A DNA stretch of 23,582 nt from Hepatocystis sp. ex Piliocolobus tephrosceles (Eukaryota; Apicomplexa; Aconoidasida; Haemosporida; Plasmodiidae): assembly GCA_902459845.2 (NCBI GenBank), contig CABPSV020000104.1, forward strand, positions 1-23,582, read 5' to 3'. Positions within the stretch are counted from its first letter, which is position 1. Each line of letters begins with the position of its first letter. Positions 10,553 to 20,963 of this stretch are shown here, one piece after another. The notes below the pieces were generated by a model. The model did no database searches and was not told the DNA's origin. It saw only the letters and a list, made by a program, of their open reading frames with translations. The translations under genes were made by a program, and so were the position numbers.

Positions 10553-11617
10553 TATGTAATATAAAATAGATATATATATAAACATATATATTTATGTATA
10601 TGTAGGGGGTTATGTATTAACAACAAACTCGATGACTTGTATTAATCTTTTGTAAAAAAAAAAAAAATAATAAAGTAAATAAAGTAAGTAAATGAAATAA
10701 GTAAATAAAATAGGTAAAATATAATAATTGGTTTTGACCAAAATGAAAACTTTAAAAGCGTGTATTTCATGTCAAAAAATAAAAATTCGATTAACATGCT
10801 TAATATGTTATTTTTATTTTTGTTGTGTTACTTTTTTTATGTTACTTTTTTTATGTTACTTTTTTTGTGTTACTTTTTTTGTGTTACTTTTATTTTTTTA
10901 TATTTAAATTCTTAATGAAGGAAAAAAAAAAAAAAAAAAAAAAAAAACATACTGATCTGACCCACTTGGTTCGTTATTGTAGGTGTAAACGTTCCGTAAA
11001 AAAAAAAAAAAGGCAACGAAATTAAATAATTAATATGGAAAAATGTAAATTACATTATGTATACATATATATGTCAATATATATATGTGTCAATATATAT
11101 ATGTGTCAATATATATATATATATATTTAACTAATGTGAATTCTCTTTGAGTTGGTTCAATTTGAATTAAAAAAAAAAAATAAGGTTTATAATACTTAAT
11201 AATTTCGTGTTTTTTTCCTTCGTACGTATTTTTATATAATTATAAAAAAAATGTAACTGTAAATTGTAATTTAGGAGATTATCCTTCATAAGTACAACCA
11301 ATATTATTTTAATTAAACACCTGCATACGGTTCATTAATTTATAAAATGTATATAGCACATATGTGAGTACATATATAATCACGTGCATATAGAAACTTA
11401 TTAATATCCGTTACTGTGTGTCTCCAAATATTAAAAAAAAAAAATAAACAAATTAAAAAAAAAAAATGTCAACTTATTATAGACCTGTGGTATGACTTCA
11501 AAAAAAAATTTAAATAATGGTATAAAATAATATTTCTGTTAATAACATATTTTTGAAAAAGTTGTCAAAATGTAAAATAAAAATGTAGTTAAAAAGTTAA
11601 AATCTCAAATGTACGAA

Positions 11618-11669
<52 letters not shown>

Positions 11670-11774
11670 TTTACATAAGTTAAAATTATGTTTTATGTGT
11701 AATGTGCTAAAAAAAAAATGTATGTGTTTGGTTGTTTGCAAATTTTGTTGTAAAAAAAGGTACAGTAGAACAGA

Positions 11775-11885
11775 GCAGAACAAAGCAAAACACAGCAAAA
11801 CACAGCAAAACAAAACAAAACAAAACAAAACAAAAAAACCAAAACAAAACAAAAAAACCAAAACAAAACAAAAAAACCAAAACAG
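11775..11885. repeat. AAAAC / AAAGC pentamer block
   Basis: Degenerate pentamers (CAAAG, CACAG) grade into perfect AAAAC copies and then a larger unit made of AAAAC copies plus an A7-CC interruption repeated three times. Both strands appear open here (Lys/Gln/Asn on plus, Phe/Leu/Cys on minus); I treat these as artefacts. Confidence 0.85.
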
Positions 11886-11950
11886 AACAACAAAATATTC
11901 TATTTTTATATAATCTTAATTAAAACAAAAAAGGTTATTACCTGTATGTG

Positions 11951-11981
<31 letters not shown>

Positions 11982-12005
11982 TTAATGTCAAAGTATCAAT
12001 CTTTT

Positions 12006-12239
12006 TTAATCATTGTACTTGTTATTCTTCTCGTACGATTCGACATATTCGACAACACTGCACAAAAAAAAAAAAAAAAAAAAAAAAAAATTGGTAAATA
12101 AAAGATTATGCAAACGTATAAATGAGTATTGGAAAAAAACGCTTTTATGCATATGTTCTTTCATTTTCTTTTCTTTTTCTACATATATATATAAATATTT
12201 AGTGTATATATGCATATGTTTGGGTTAGTGTGCATACTC

Positions 12240-12280
<41 letters not shown>

Positions 12281-12701
12281 CTTTTTTTTTTCTTTTTTTC
12301 TTTTTTTTTGGAAATTACTAGTAGTTTATGTAGGTGCCTAATAGGTGTGCTATAAATAATAAAATTAGAAAAACTAAAGATTTTAAATGTTCGTGTTTAC
12401 TCTCTCTAAAAAAGAAAAAAAAAAAAAAATAAAATAAAATAATAATAATAATAGTAGCAGTAGTAGTAGTAGTAGTAGTAATAAATGATCAATGTTAACA
12501 GTAAAATGAGGCAAAAACAACCAATAACAATATAGATACATGAATTAATAAAAAAAAATACAATCATTGTTTCAACTTAATGAAATAACTTTTTTAGCTT
12601 CTGTATTTTTTTTTTTTTTTTTTTTCACTCATTAATTATTTATTTATTCATTTTTAAACTTAATTTAATTAAATTAGAACTGTGTGTGGTATTCGTGTGA
12701 T

Positions 12702-12742
<41 letters not shown>

Positions 12743-13236
12743 ATGTATAAGTTTATGTTTATTATATTGTGTACGTATGTTACCTTTTCGCTGGGTTACT
12801 CTTTAGTTGCCTGTCCTTAATATATTGAATACAAACTTGTGGTATATTTTTAAAAGCCGAACAAATTAGTTGTATAGCAATATCTTTATTTAATTTCATT
12901 TTATAAAGTTTATCATTTATTACTATTGAAAAAACGTAAAATCTTGTTTTTATCATGCTTCCAATATAAGTGTGAAAATTTTGTACAAAACAATTATAGA
13001 CTTCTTCAACAGACATACCTAAAAAAGAAATTATATTATTTGAACAAAGTTTAGTGAGATCATTCGACCCATTAGAACATATTCTTTGTTCAAAATCTAA
13101 ATCAAATAATGCATTTAAATACAGAATATATTCTTTACTAAACATATATTTTGAAATTGGCCATGCTGAATCATTTTTTTTTTCATTTAATATGTTTTGT
13201 TTTGTTAATTCTTCCTGTGTAGTTACTATAGATGAT

Positions 13237-13268
<32 letters not shown>

Positions 13269-14363
13269 TTTCCTGTCTATATTATAACTTGTATCACTAG
13301 TATAAACAAGTTTTTTATTTTTTACAGCAGTTAATTTATATATACATAAACCTGTTACTTTTTGTTCTATTACTTTTCTAGTCATATCTGTATTAATATA
13401 ATCTGGTTTACTGATACAATAGGATGTATCACGTAAAAAACAATACGTTGGATCTATAGCAAAGTTTCTATAAATTGTAAATTTTATTTCATAAGTTATA
13501 TCATTTTTTAATTGTAATAAGAAATTTTTCATAAAAAGAAAAAAAGTATAATTAAAATATTTTCCTAAGTCTAAATAATAAACCATATGAACAACATCTG
13601 TTTTTTTTTCAATACCCCAAAACAATTCAAAAGAATATTCATTAAATTGTTCTTTTTTATATGGTAACATTAAATCTGCTGGTATTAAATATGCTAAAAT
13701 GCTTGGTTCTATTAAAGTAATATTTAAATCATCATGTGGATTGTTTATTTCATTTTTATATAAAAAATTATCACATATAAATATTAATGCAAGCGCATAT
13801 GTATTTTTATACATATAATCCATAAAACTATATACATATTTTAAACTTTGTTCATGTTTTATATTTAAAAAAATAACACAACTACTTGATTTTAAAATAC
13901 CATCTTCTAAATATTCACCTTCTGATATCAATCCAGACCAATCAATTACATTTTTTTTATTATATATTTTTTTTTCTTCCTCTTGCTCTTCTTCATCTTC
14001 TATAAATGCTTCTTCTCCGTTTCCATCACTATCCTCATCGTTATATTCACCACTTTTTTTTCCTCTTTTTTTATTAATTTTTTTTTTTATGTTACAATGT
14101 GAAAACTTTTCATTTTTACTATAAGTATCTATCACTTTTTTTACTTTTTCTAAATCATCAAAATCAATATCCAAATATATTCCTCGTGCATGTACTTTAT
14201 AGTGTATAAATTTATTATTCAAATATAAAGTAATGCCATCTATTGTATTATTCGATTTTAAATCTTTTAATGTACCATTAACAAATACGTTATAATTATT
14301 ATTATGTTTATTAAAAAATAAATAAAACAAATTATATACTATTAAAAAAAACACGCACAACAT
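12006..14363 (-). CDS. Vacuolar-sorting-receptor-like type I membrane protein
   Basis: Three minus-strand exons, 12784-14363, 12319-12405 and 12006-12057, join in phase to about 572 residues. Exon 1 appears to end at TAA, but this is a GTAAC donor. The N-terminus MLCVFFLIVYNLFYLFF is a signal peptide or anchor. An acidic low-complexity stretch lies near 108-131. Residues 155-235 resemble a degenerate protease-associated domain (SCVIFLNI, LALIFICDNF, EPSILAYLIPADLM). The middle region matches plant vacuolar sorting receptors (VSRs) in spacing: YCFLRDTSYC near 307-316, then RKVIEQKVTGLCIYKL near 329-344. The C-terminal luminal part is thioredoxin-like as in VSRs: WPISKYMF, Cys429/440, FLGMSVEEVYNCF, FSIVINDKLYKMKLNKD and IQLICSAFKN. 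Exon 2 encodes the TM helix SLVFLILLFIAHLLG; exon 3 the tail YVVEYVESYEKNNKYND. VSRs bind cargo and cycle between Golgi and endosome or vacuole; that role here is inference. The EGF repeats of plant VSRs are absent. An alternative start is a mini-exon MRK (near 14379-14388) spliced in phase to 14337, which would replace the leader. Confidence 0.8.
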
Positions 14364-14461
14364 TATATGTAAAAATATACATACTTACGTTTTCTCATTT
14401 TATTCTTGTATATGCAGGCATGTTCGTCTTTATTACTATTGTTTTTATTATTACTTATATT

Positions 14462-14689
14462 ATTACTTATTACTTATATTATTACTTATTACTTATATTA
14501 TTACTTATTACTTATATTATTACTTATTACTTATATTAGTACTTATTACTTATATTAGTACTTATTACTTATATTATTACTTATTACTTATATTATTACT
14601 TATTACTTATATTATTACTTATTACTTATATTAGTACTTATTACTTATATTAGTACTTATTACTTATATTAGTACTTATTACTTATATT
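14462..14689. repeat. 19-bp minisatellite, 12 copies, two unit variants
   Basis: Units differ only at the second base: ATTACTTATTACTTATATT (A) and AGTACTTATTACTTATATT (B). Their order is A A A A B B A A A B B B, with no other changes. The unit itself contains the shorter word TTACTTA twice. Confidence 0.93.
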
Positions 14690-15208
14690 ATTACTTATAT
14701 TATTATTTCTATTATTATTTCTATTATTATTTGTATTATTATTACTATTGCTATTACTATTGCTATTATTATTGCTTATATTATTATTACTATTATGATT
14801 GTTATTTTTTTTTACTTATTTTTCAAAATTTTAAGTTATAATAAATGTAGAAGGAATTCTTTTTTTCTTTTGTAATATAATCAATTTCGTATTATATATA
14901 TATATATATATATATATATCATAAAGCATTTAAAAATGAGAAAGTACATTTATTTTTACAGTCGGAAGTAAGTGAGCATTATTATAATTATTATAATTAT
15001 TATAACTATTACAATTATTATAATTATTACAATTATTATAATTATTATAAGCTTTGTTTTGCTCTTTTGAGTTATTTTATTTTTTCTTTTTTCTTTTTTT
15101 ACATAGTTAATATATATATAGGAGTGTAATTATAAACATGTAGGCATATATTATTTATGATAATCTAAACAAGATGCGTTATTTATTTTTTTTTTTTAAT
15201 TTCCTTTT

Positions 15209-15286
<78 letters not shown>

Positions 15287-15389
15287 GTAAACATATATGT
15301 ACGTACGTGTTTATAAATGAATATGAAAAACATGCAGATAAACGTATCCAATTCCATAAAAAGAAAAGCAAAAAAAAAAAAAAAAAAAA

Positions 15390-15510
15390 CACATAAAATA
15401 ATATAAAACATAACACATAAAATAATATGTCATAACACATAAAATAATATGTCATAACACATAAAATAATATGTCATAACACATAAAATAATATAACATA
15501 ACACATAAAA
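15390..15510. repeat. 22-bp tandem repeat, about 5 copies
   Basis: Unit built around AACACATAAAATAATATGTC, with the middle copies identical and the outer copies degenerate. It lies just downstream (3') of the ankyrin gene. Confidence 0.88.
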
Positions 15511-15569
15511 TAAAACAACGTACATTGAATATATGTGATGGATATAGGTACTACTTACAAATAAGAAGA

Positions 15570-16499
15570 CTAATTTGTTTGAGCAATGTCTGACATATAA
15601 TATGATAAAATAGCCTCCCCGACAGTGTTGTTATTATTTTTACATATATCACATAAGGCCGTGTTATTTTCATCAGTTAAGTTTAAAATATTATTAAAAG
15701 CGTTAAGGTCATAACTTTTGTTTTTCAAAATTGTTGATATAAGTTGTTTATTATCTAAACTAATACATATTTGATCATTGTTAAAGTCAAAATTAATTAA
15801 ATTAATTTTATATAAATCTTCATTTCTTGTATAGTAAAATAAAAAGTATGTAAGATATAAATATAATAAATCATTATTATTATTATCATTATATAATATA
15901 TATATAATAGGATGAGGGTATATGCTTTTTTTTATTTCAGGTACAATATTTTTACTAAATAATTTTTTTAGTAATTTTATATTTCTTTCAAATATACAAA
16001 TACTAATTAAATTACCTTTATCGAAACTGTTTACATTTATGTCTATATTTTTTTTTTCAATTAATATATTAAAAAGATCATAATTTTTTGTTATTAAACT
16101 ATATAATATAGCATTAGCACCATATTTATCTTTTTGATTATAATTAATATTTTGTTCAATTAAATATTTACATATATCATTATTTCTATTTAAAATACTA
16201 ATTATTAAACCATTTTGTTCATCAATATTAACACTATTTAATAAATTACTATTTGTAATTATAAATTTAACATTATCTATATTATTACCATATATAGCAA
16301 AATGTAAAATATTGTTTCTATTAGCATCTAAATAATCTTTAAGTATGTCATATCTTTTCTTTTCTTTTTCAACCATTAACGACGACATATTATCCTTTTT
16401 TTCTTTATTAATTAAACATTCAATTACATTTTTTAATTCATCAACGTTTTTTTCATAAGCACAAATAAATAAATTCTTTAACGTCAATAACTCTGCCAT
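15570..16499 (-). CDS. Ankyrin-repeat protein
   Basis: Single open frame of 309 residues, stop TAG at 15570-15572. Degenerate ankyrin repeats can be traced: NRNNILHFAIYGNNIDNVKF (about 60-79), DEQNGLIISILNRNNDICKY (93-112), DKYGANAILYSLITKNYDLF (124-143), DKGNLISICIFERNIKLLKK (160-179), and a weak final one at DENNTALCDICK. The DG/GN-T-LH core of classic repeats is only partly kept, usual in Plasmodium. Ankyrin repeats mediate protein-protein contacts; the partner is unknown. No signal peptide, TM helix or catalytic domain is seen, so a soluble scaffold is likely. The start ATG directly follows 23 consecutive A on the coding strand. It lies between the VSR-like and ENTH-domain genes, all on the minus strand. 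A downstream exon cannot be excluded, but an in-frame stop comes before the nearest donor. Confidence 0.8.
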   Translation of the reverse strand: MAELLTLKNLFICAYEKNVDELKNVIECLINKEKKDNMSSLMVEKEKKRYDILKDYLDANRNNILHFAIYGNNIDNVKFIITNSNLLNSVNIDEQNGLIISILNRNNDICKYLIEQNINYNQKDKYGANAILYSLITKNYDLFNILIEKKNIDINVNSFDKGNLISICIFERNIKLLKKLFSKNIVPEIKKSIYPHPIIYILYNDNNNNDLLYLYLTYFLFYYTRNEDLYKINLINFDFNNDQICISLDNKQLISTILKNKSYDLNAFNNILNLTDENNTALCDICKNNNNTVGEAILSYYMSDIAQTN

Positions 16500-16522
16500 T
16501 TTTTTTTTTTTTTTTTTTTTTT
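16500..16522 (-). promoter_or_regulatory. A23 leader abutting the ankyrin-gene start codon
   Basis: Uninterrupted A-tract on the coding strand ending exactly at the ATG, the same layout as upstream of ALAS. A functional effect on translation is a guess. Confidence 0.35.
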
Positions 16523-17418
16523 AAAGTGTTAACCTTTTGATCATTCTATTTAATTCTTGTTAACTATTTTAAAAGATCAGTTGTTCGTTAACTCTTCAGT
16601 GTTAATATTGTACAAAAAAAAAAAAAAAAAATAAATAAATGAATAAATAAATGAATAAAAGTTATAGCTGTATTTAGTTGATATGTAAATACATACGAAA
16701 TTGTTTGTTAAAAGCACGTACTGAAGTCTAACTATTTCAAAGGTTTAACTGTAACACCAAAATCAAAAATTATAAAATGCTTATTTTACTTAACATGTTT
16801 CAGTTTCTAATTAAACTTTTCTAAATAATAATTTTCTTTAAATTAAAAGAACAAGTAAAAAAAAAAAAAAAAAATTATGTAGCCCTATAACGCTGACTGT
16901 AGTAAATATATATATATATATATATATTTATATGTACATTTTTTTTAATTTTTTTTTTTTTTTTTTTATATTATTAGCTGTTGTATATTAAAAAGCAATG
17001 CGCAATTGTAACACGTTCTTTTTTTTTTTTTTAACTTTTACAAATAAGTTGGCTTTAAAGAAATAAGTAATAAGTAAAATAAAGCGAAATTCAATTCGAA
17101 TTAATTAAAATAAAATAAAATAAATCACAAATAAATCACAAATTAATCACAAATTAATCACAAATGGATAAAACAATACGGAATATACTAAATAACATCA
17201 AAGCGTAGCACAGTAAAATTCATAACATCGAAAACTTACCTTCATATATATGTACACAAACATACATATATGTATAAATTATAAAGTATTACATTAAAGC
17301 AGTTCAAAATAAAATAAAATAAATGACATGTATAATGTATATAACAAATCTTAAAATACAGTGAAGTATCTCATTTTCTTTTTTTTTTTTTCTTTCGTAA
17401 AAACAAATATATAAAAAA

Positions 17419-17453
<35 letters not shown>

Positions 17454-17529
17454 TGTATATAATAAAAAAAAATAATAAATAAGCTTGTAAAAAAAAAAAA
17501 AATTGTGCAATAATTCGATACATTCATAA
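16523..17529. other. Intergenic region
   Basis: Upstream of the ankyrin gene. A-tracts near 16614-16631 and 16857-16874, TA run (16906-16927), T-tracts, a four-copy AATCACAAAT-type repeat (17123-17165) and an ATA trinucleotide run (17420-17453). No gene recognised. Confidence 0.6.
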
Positions 17530-17563
17530 TCAAATTGAATTTGGGGGAGACTGTTTAACGTAA
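17530..17563 (-). CDS. Candidate last exon of the ENTH-domain gene
   Basis: A G+C-richer island follows the acceptor TTTCATAG. Joined to the donor CG^GTAATA at 18079-18080 it stays in phase and reads (R)YVKQSPPNSI then TGA. If used, it replaces the stop at 18077 and adds a short C-terminus. The intron would be about 515 bases, long for this window, so the join is uncertain. Confidence 0.35.
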
Positions 17564-17593
17564 CTATGAAATTTAAAAGTAAGATTAAACTAA

Positions 17594-17630
<37 letters not shown>

Positions 17631-17922
17631 AAATAATCATATAAATAAAAAAGAAAAAAAACGTTTTTTATATAAAGATTCAAAATTTAAACATCTTATT
17701 AAAAAAAAAAATGTATATATTACTAACATACAAAAAAACAGCTTTATATACATGTTCACATGCAGCGACACATTAAAAAAAAAAAAAAAAAAATACTTTT
17801 AAAAAGTAAAATGAAGGTTGTATTATAAAATTAAAAATAAACATGGTTTCAGTTAAATATCAATCATGGAATTATACTTAGAAAAAATGATACGTACATT
17901 TATATGCATGTACATGCATATG

Positions 17923-17959
<37 letters not shown>

Positions 17960-18076
17960 AGTTTTTTTTAACCTATATCAAACGACATAATTTATTTATT
18001 TATTTATTTGTGTATGTGTGTACGTATGTACATGTTCATTCGATTATTGATATTTATTAGTCGTCAAATATTGATA
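17564..18076. other. 3' flank or last intron of the ENTH gene
   Basis: Contains TA runs (17596-17626, 17930-17956), A-tracts and TATG/TACG repeats. No coding signal. Its identity depends on whether the candidate last exon at 17530-17563 is used. Confidence 0.5.
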
Positions 18077-19692
18077 TTACCGTGCACGCTCTTTATGACT
18101 TTTGTATTTATATTTCAAGTTTCTGTCTGTCTTTTTATATTTTTTTTTAGTAGAATGTCTCGGACGGGCAGATAAGGAAGAATGGGGTGAATTGTCAAAA
18201 GATGTACGGGAAGAAGTAGACGTAGATGAATGAGAAGAACGATCTGTATCAGTTGAATTAAATGCATATGATGATTTTGAATAGCTATTATGTGAAGAAG
18301 AAGAATCTAAATTATATTTAAAGTTAGATGCAGAATTTGATATAAAACTTGATTCTGATTTTGATTCTTTATTATATGTAGACGAATTTGATTTTTTTGA
18401 CATTTGTTTATACGATTGATTACTTTTGTTAGTTCTCACAAATTGTTTTTTTGATTTATTATATAGTAATCTATTATTCTTACGTTCTCTACTATTTCTA
18501 CTTTTACTACTTTTACTACTTTTACTACTTCTACTACTTCTACTACTTCTACTACTTCTACTGCTTTCACTGCTCCCACTGCTCCCACTACTCCCACTGC
18601 TCCCACTGCTCCCACTGCTCCCACTACTTCTACTGTTTCTACTGCTTCTACTACTTCTACCACTTCCACTACTTCTACCACTTCCACTACTTCCACTACT
18701 TCTACCACTTCCACTACTTCTACCACTTCTACCACTTCCACTACTTCTACCACTTCCACTACTTCTACCACTTCCACTACTGTCATTACTACTATCACTA
18801 CTACTATCACTAGTACTGTCACTAGTACTGTCACTAGTACTGTCACTAGTACTACTAGTACTATGCCGAGTAGTAGTACGTGTTTTATAATCTTCAGTAT
18901 TAGTGGAGGTATTACTATGAGATGTATTTTTTTTTCTGTCATATGAATCAGTTTTAGGCGAATAAGAATAATCCATATAATTTTCTATATCTTCTTTTTT
19001 TTTATCATCTAATTGTCTTATATTATAATTATTATTATAAATATTATTTCTTTTATTATTATTTTTATTATTATTTTTATTATTATTATTGCTATACTTT
19101 ATATTATTAATATTATTACTATTATTATTATTATTATTATTATTTTTATAATTATTTTTTTTATATAATTGTAACATCATATCACCTTCCCGTTTTTCTT
19201 GTTCTTTTTGTTCTTCTTTTATTTGATCTAATATACTCAATGATTTTGCATTTTTTAAACACATAAAATCCATATAAGCTTTTCTATTATTTTCCCATAT
19301 TTTTTTACCTCTACTTATTTTTTTTTCTTTACTTGATAAAAATCCTTTTTTTTTAACTGAATTGGATTTATTATTCATAAATATATTAGCATATTTAGCT
19401 GCTTCTATTCTTTCATTTTTTAAATAATTATTATCTTGTAATAAATTTAAAATATGATTTGATAATTCTCTTATACCATTACCTTTATCCCTTAATTCTT
19501 CTAAATAAGTAAAATGAGTCAATTTTTTTATTATTTCTTCATTATCCTTTACATCACTAATAAAATATTCACAACCATTTTTCATAATATATTCACATAA
19601 CCTCAGACCCTATAAAATTATATAAAAGGCGAAGTTTTTTGAAAATTAAAATGTTTCATACTATAATATAATAAGTATCACAAAAAGAAGAC

Positions 19693-19756
<64 letters not shown>

Positions 19757-20285
19757 CACTATACATTACAACATATTATATCCATTATAATTATTAATAT
19801 TTAAAAATATGTATTAAACACTTACTTTATATATCCTTCTCCATTTTGATGGTTTTTCTTGAATGGCCTTAAACAGTTCATGTTTAACTCGTTTATAATA
19901 GTTCAGGTCATAAGTGGATATAGATAAATCGTAAAGCAGACTATTAGATACTCCATAGTTTTCATTATTCAATGCATCTTTTAATTGTTTTTCAAATTGA
20001 TTCGATTCTAAGTGCCTTTAAGAAAAAAAATTAAAAAAAAAAAAAAATAAAATAAAAAGTGTTATACAATAGAAAGTGCGAAAAAAAATTAGAATTCACT
20101 TTATCATTTTTTCATATATTTGCTTATTTATTTGTTTATTTGTCATTTGATTATTCTTTCCCCATGAACCATTTTATTTTTTAATATATACAAAATGCTA
20201 CAATTCTATGTATATAATATTATTACTTTTGTAAATAGTTGTTTATACTTGAAACCTTTGAATTGACTTTTTTAAATAATAGCAT
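18077..20285 (-). CDS. ENTH-domain (epsin-like) protein with Ser/Gly/Arg-rich tail
   Basis: Exons 20227-20285, 19826-20015 and 18077-19609 join with GT/AG borders and matching phases; about 593 residues if the stop at 18077 is used. The first part is an ENTH domain (about 5-150): SSINNYLQKHLES, DALNNENYGVSNSLLYDLS, FKAIQEKPSKWRRIYKGLRL, CEYIMKNGCEYFI, then LTHFTYLEELRDKGNGIREL and LLQDNNYLKNER. ENTH proteins bind phosphoinositides and clathrin adaptors; in apicomplexans an epsin-like protein has been linked to the trans-Golgi/endosomal system. Next come a basic, coiled-coil-like stretch, an Asn-rich run, and about 140 residues of SGSGRSS, SSGSSG and SRSSRSS repeats. I see no UIM, NPF or clathrin-box motif. 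The start is the ATG at 20283-20285, directly after a TTTTTTGTAG tract; this could instead be an acceptor with an earlier exon. A mini-exon with a GTAAGT donor near 20615 is out of phase. Confidence 0.88.
18491..18850 (-). repeat. Coding trinucleotide array (Ser/Gly/Arg repeats)
   Basis: Degenerate AGT/AGC/GGA/AGA triplet array inside the ENTH gene encoding SGSGRSS-type repeats. Because it is triplet based, the other frames are also open (Val-Glu-Val on the same strand, Leu/Pro and Tyr/Phe on the opposite one); these are shadows. Confidence 0.93.
19691..19757. repeat. Intronic (AC)n(AT)n microsatellite
   Basis: ACAT units, then about 13 AC, then about 13 AT dinucleotides, inside the intron between the second and third exons of the ENTH gene (19610-19825). 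Confidence 0.88.
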
Positions 20286-20441
20286 CTACAAAAAAAATAA
20301 ATAAAAAAAAAAAAAAAAAAAAAAACATAGAAACATAGGAACACATATATGTGAGCATTATTAAGATAAAATCAAACGAAGTCTCATGATCTTAATCTTA
20401 CATATATACCTATATATGTAATATATTTATCATTGATTTGT

Positions 20442-20472
<31 letters not shown>

Positions 20473-20876
20473 CTTTTTCTTACGTGTATGTCCTTACCTT
20501 TAAAAATTAACACAATAAATAAAAAATTTGTACAAATGAGAGATTATTTATATTTGCACAACGTGAAAAAATAAAGTAAATAAATAAAAACTATAAAACT
20601 GACTTACTCATTAAAAGAAAACTTCATTTAAAAAAAGATAAAAAAAAAAAAAAAAATAAATAAATAAAATTAGAACAAATATATAAAACTAATTAAACAA
20701 TATATTTAAATTCTTGTATAATTGTAAGAAGTTAAAAAAAATTAAATATAAAATTCAAATTGAAAAAAATAGTTTAATTCCCTCTTCCTACAATAAAAAG
20801 TAAAAAATATAAAAAATTTCTAGAAAAAAAGCACATATAATAAAAAGGTAAATATAAAACTAATTTATGCATTTCA

Positions 20877-20925
<49 letters not shown>

Positions 20926-20929
20926 AACA

Positions 20930-20963
<34 letters not shown>

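Larger units (their letters stand above)
10390..12005. other. Intergenic region, ALAS 5' flank and receptor-gene 3' flank
   Basis: About 1.6 kb without a recognised gene. Contents: a 14-bp tandem repeat (10483-10552), a GTTACTTTTTTT-type repeat at about 10826-10890, a slightly G+C-richer island (10948-11000) between A-tracts, imperfect 16-bp GTCAATATATATATGT repeats around 11072-11125, an A-tract of about 45 (11621-11666), and an AAAAC pentanucleotide block. The plus frame across 10915-11025 reads poly-Lys then THLVRYCRCKRSVKKKK; no relative is recognised. Confidence 0.55.
14364..15569. other. Repeat-rich intergenic region
   Basis: Between the receptor start and the ankyrin-gene stop. It holds a 19-bp minisatellite (14462-14689), trinucleotide ATT/CTATT repeats (14690-14800), a TA run (14894-14919), ATTATAATT repeats (14975-15050), two A-tracts of 30 and 40 separated by T6 (15210-15285) and a 22-bp repeat (15390-15510). 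No coding sequence was recognised. Confidence 0.65.

Noticed and set aside
11589..11923. Phe/Leu/Cys-rich minus frames and Lys/Gln/Asn plus frames
   Set aside because: Translations of the AAAAC pentamer block and a long A-tract; no start context, splice signal or domain.
18426..18942. Leu/Pro-rich, Tyr/Phe-rich and Val/Glu-rich open frames across the Ser repeat
   Set aside because: Shadows of a triplet repeat in the ENTH gene, whose frame is fixed by the domain and splice joins.
20594..20631. Mini-exon MKFSFNE with GTAAGT donor as first exon of the ENTH gene
   Set aside because: Its phase does not fit the next exon, whose frame is fixed by the ENTH domain. It could still be a 5' UTR exon.
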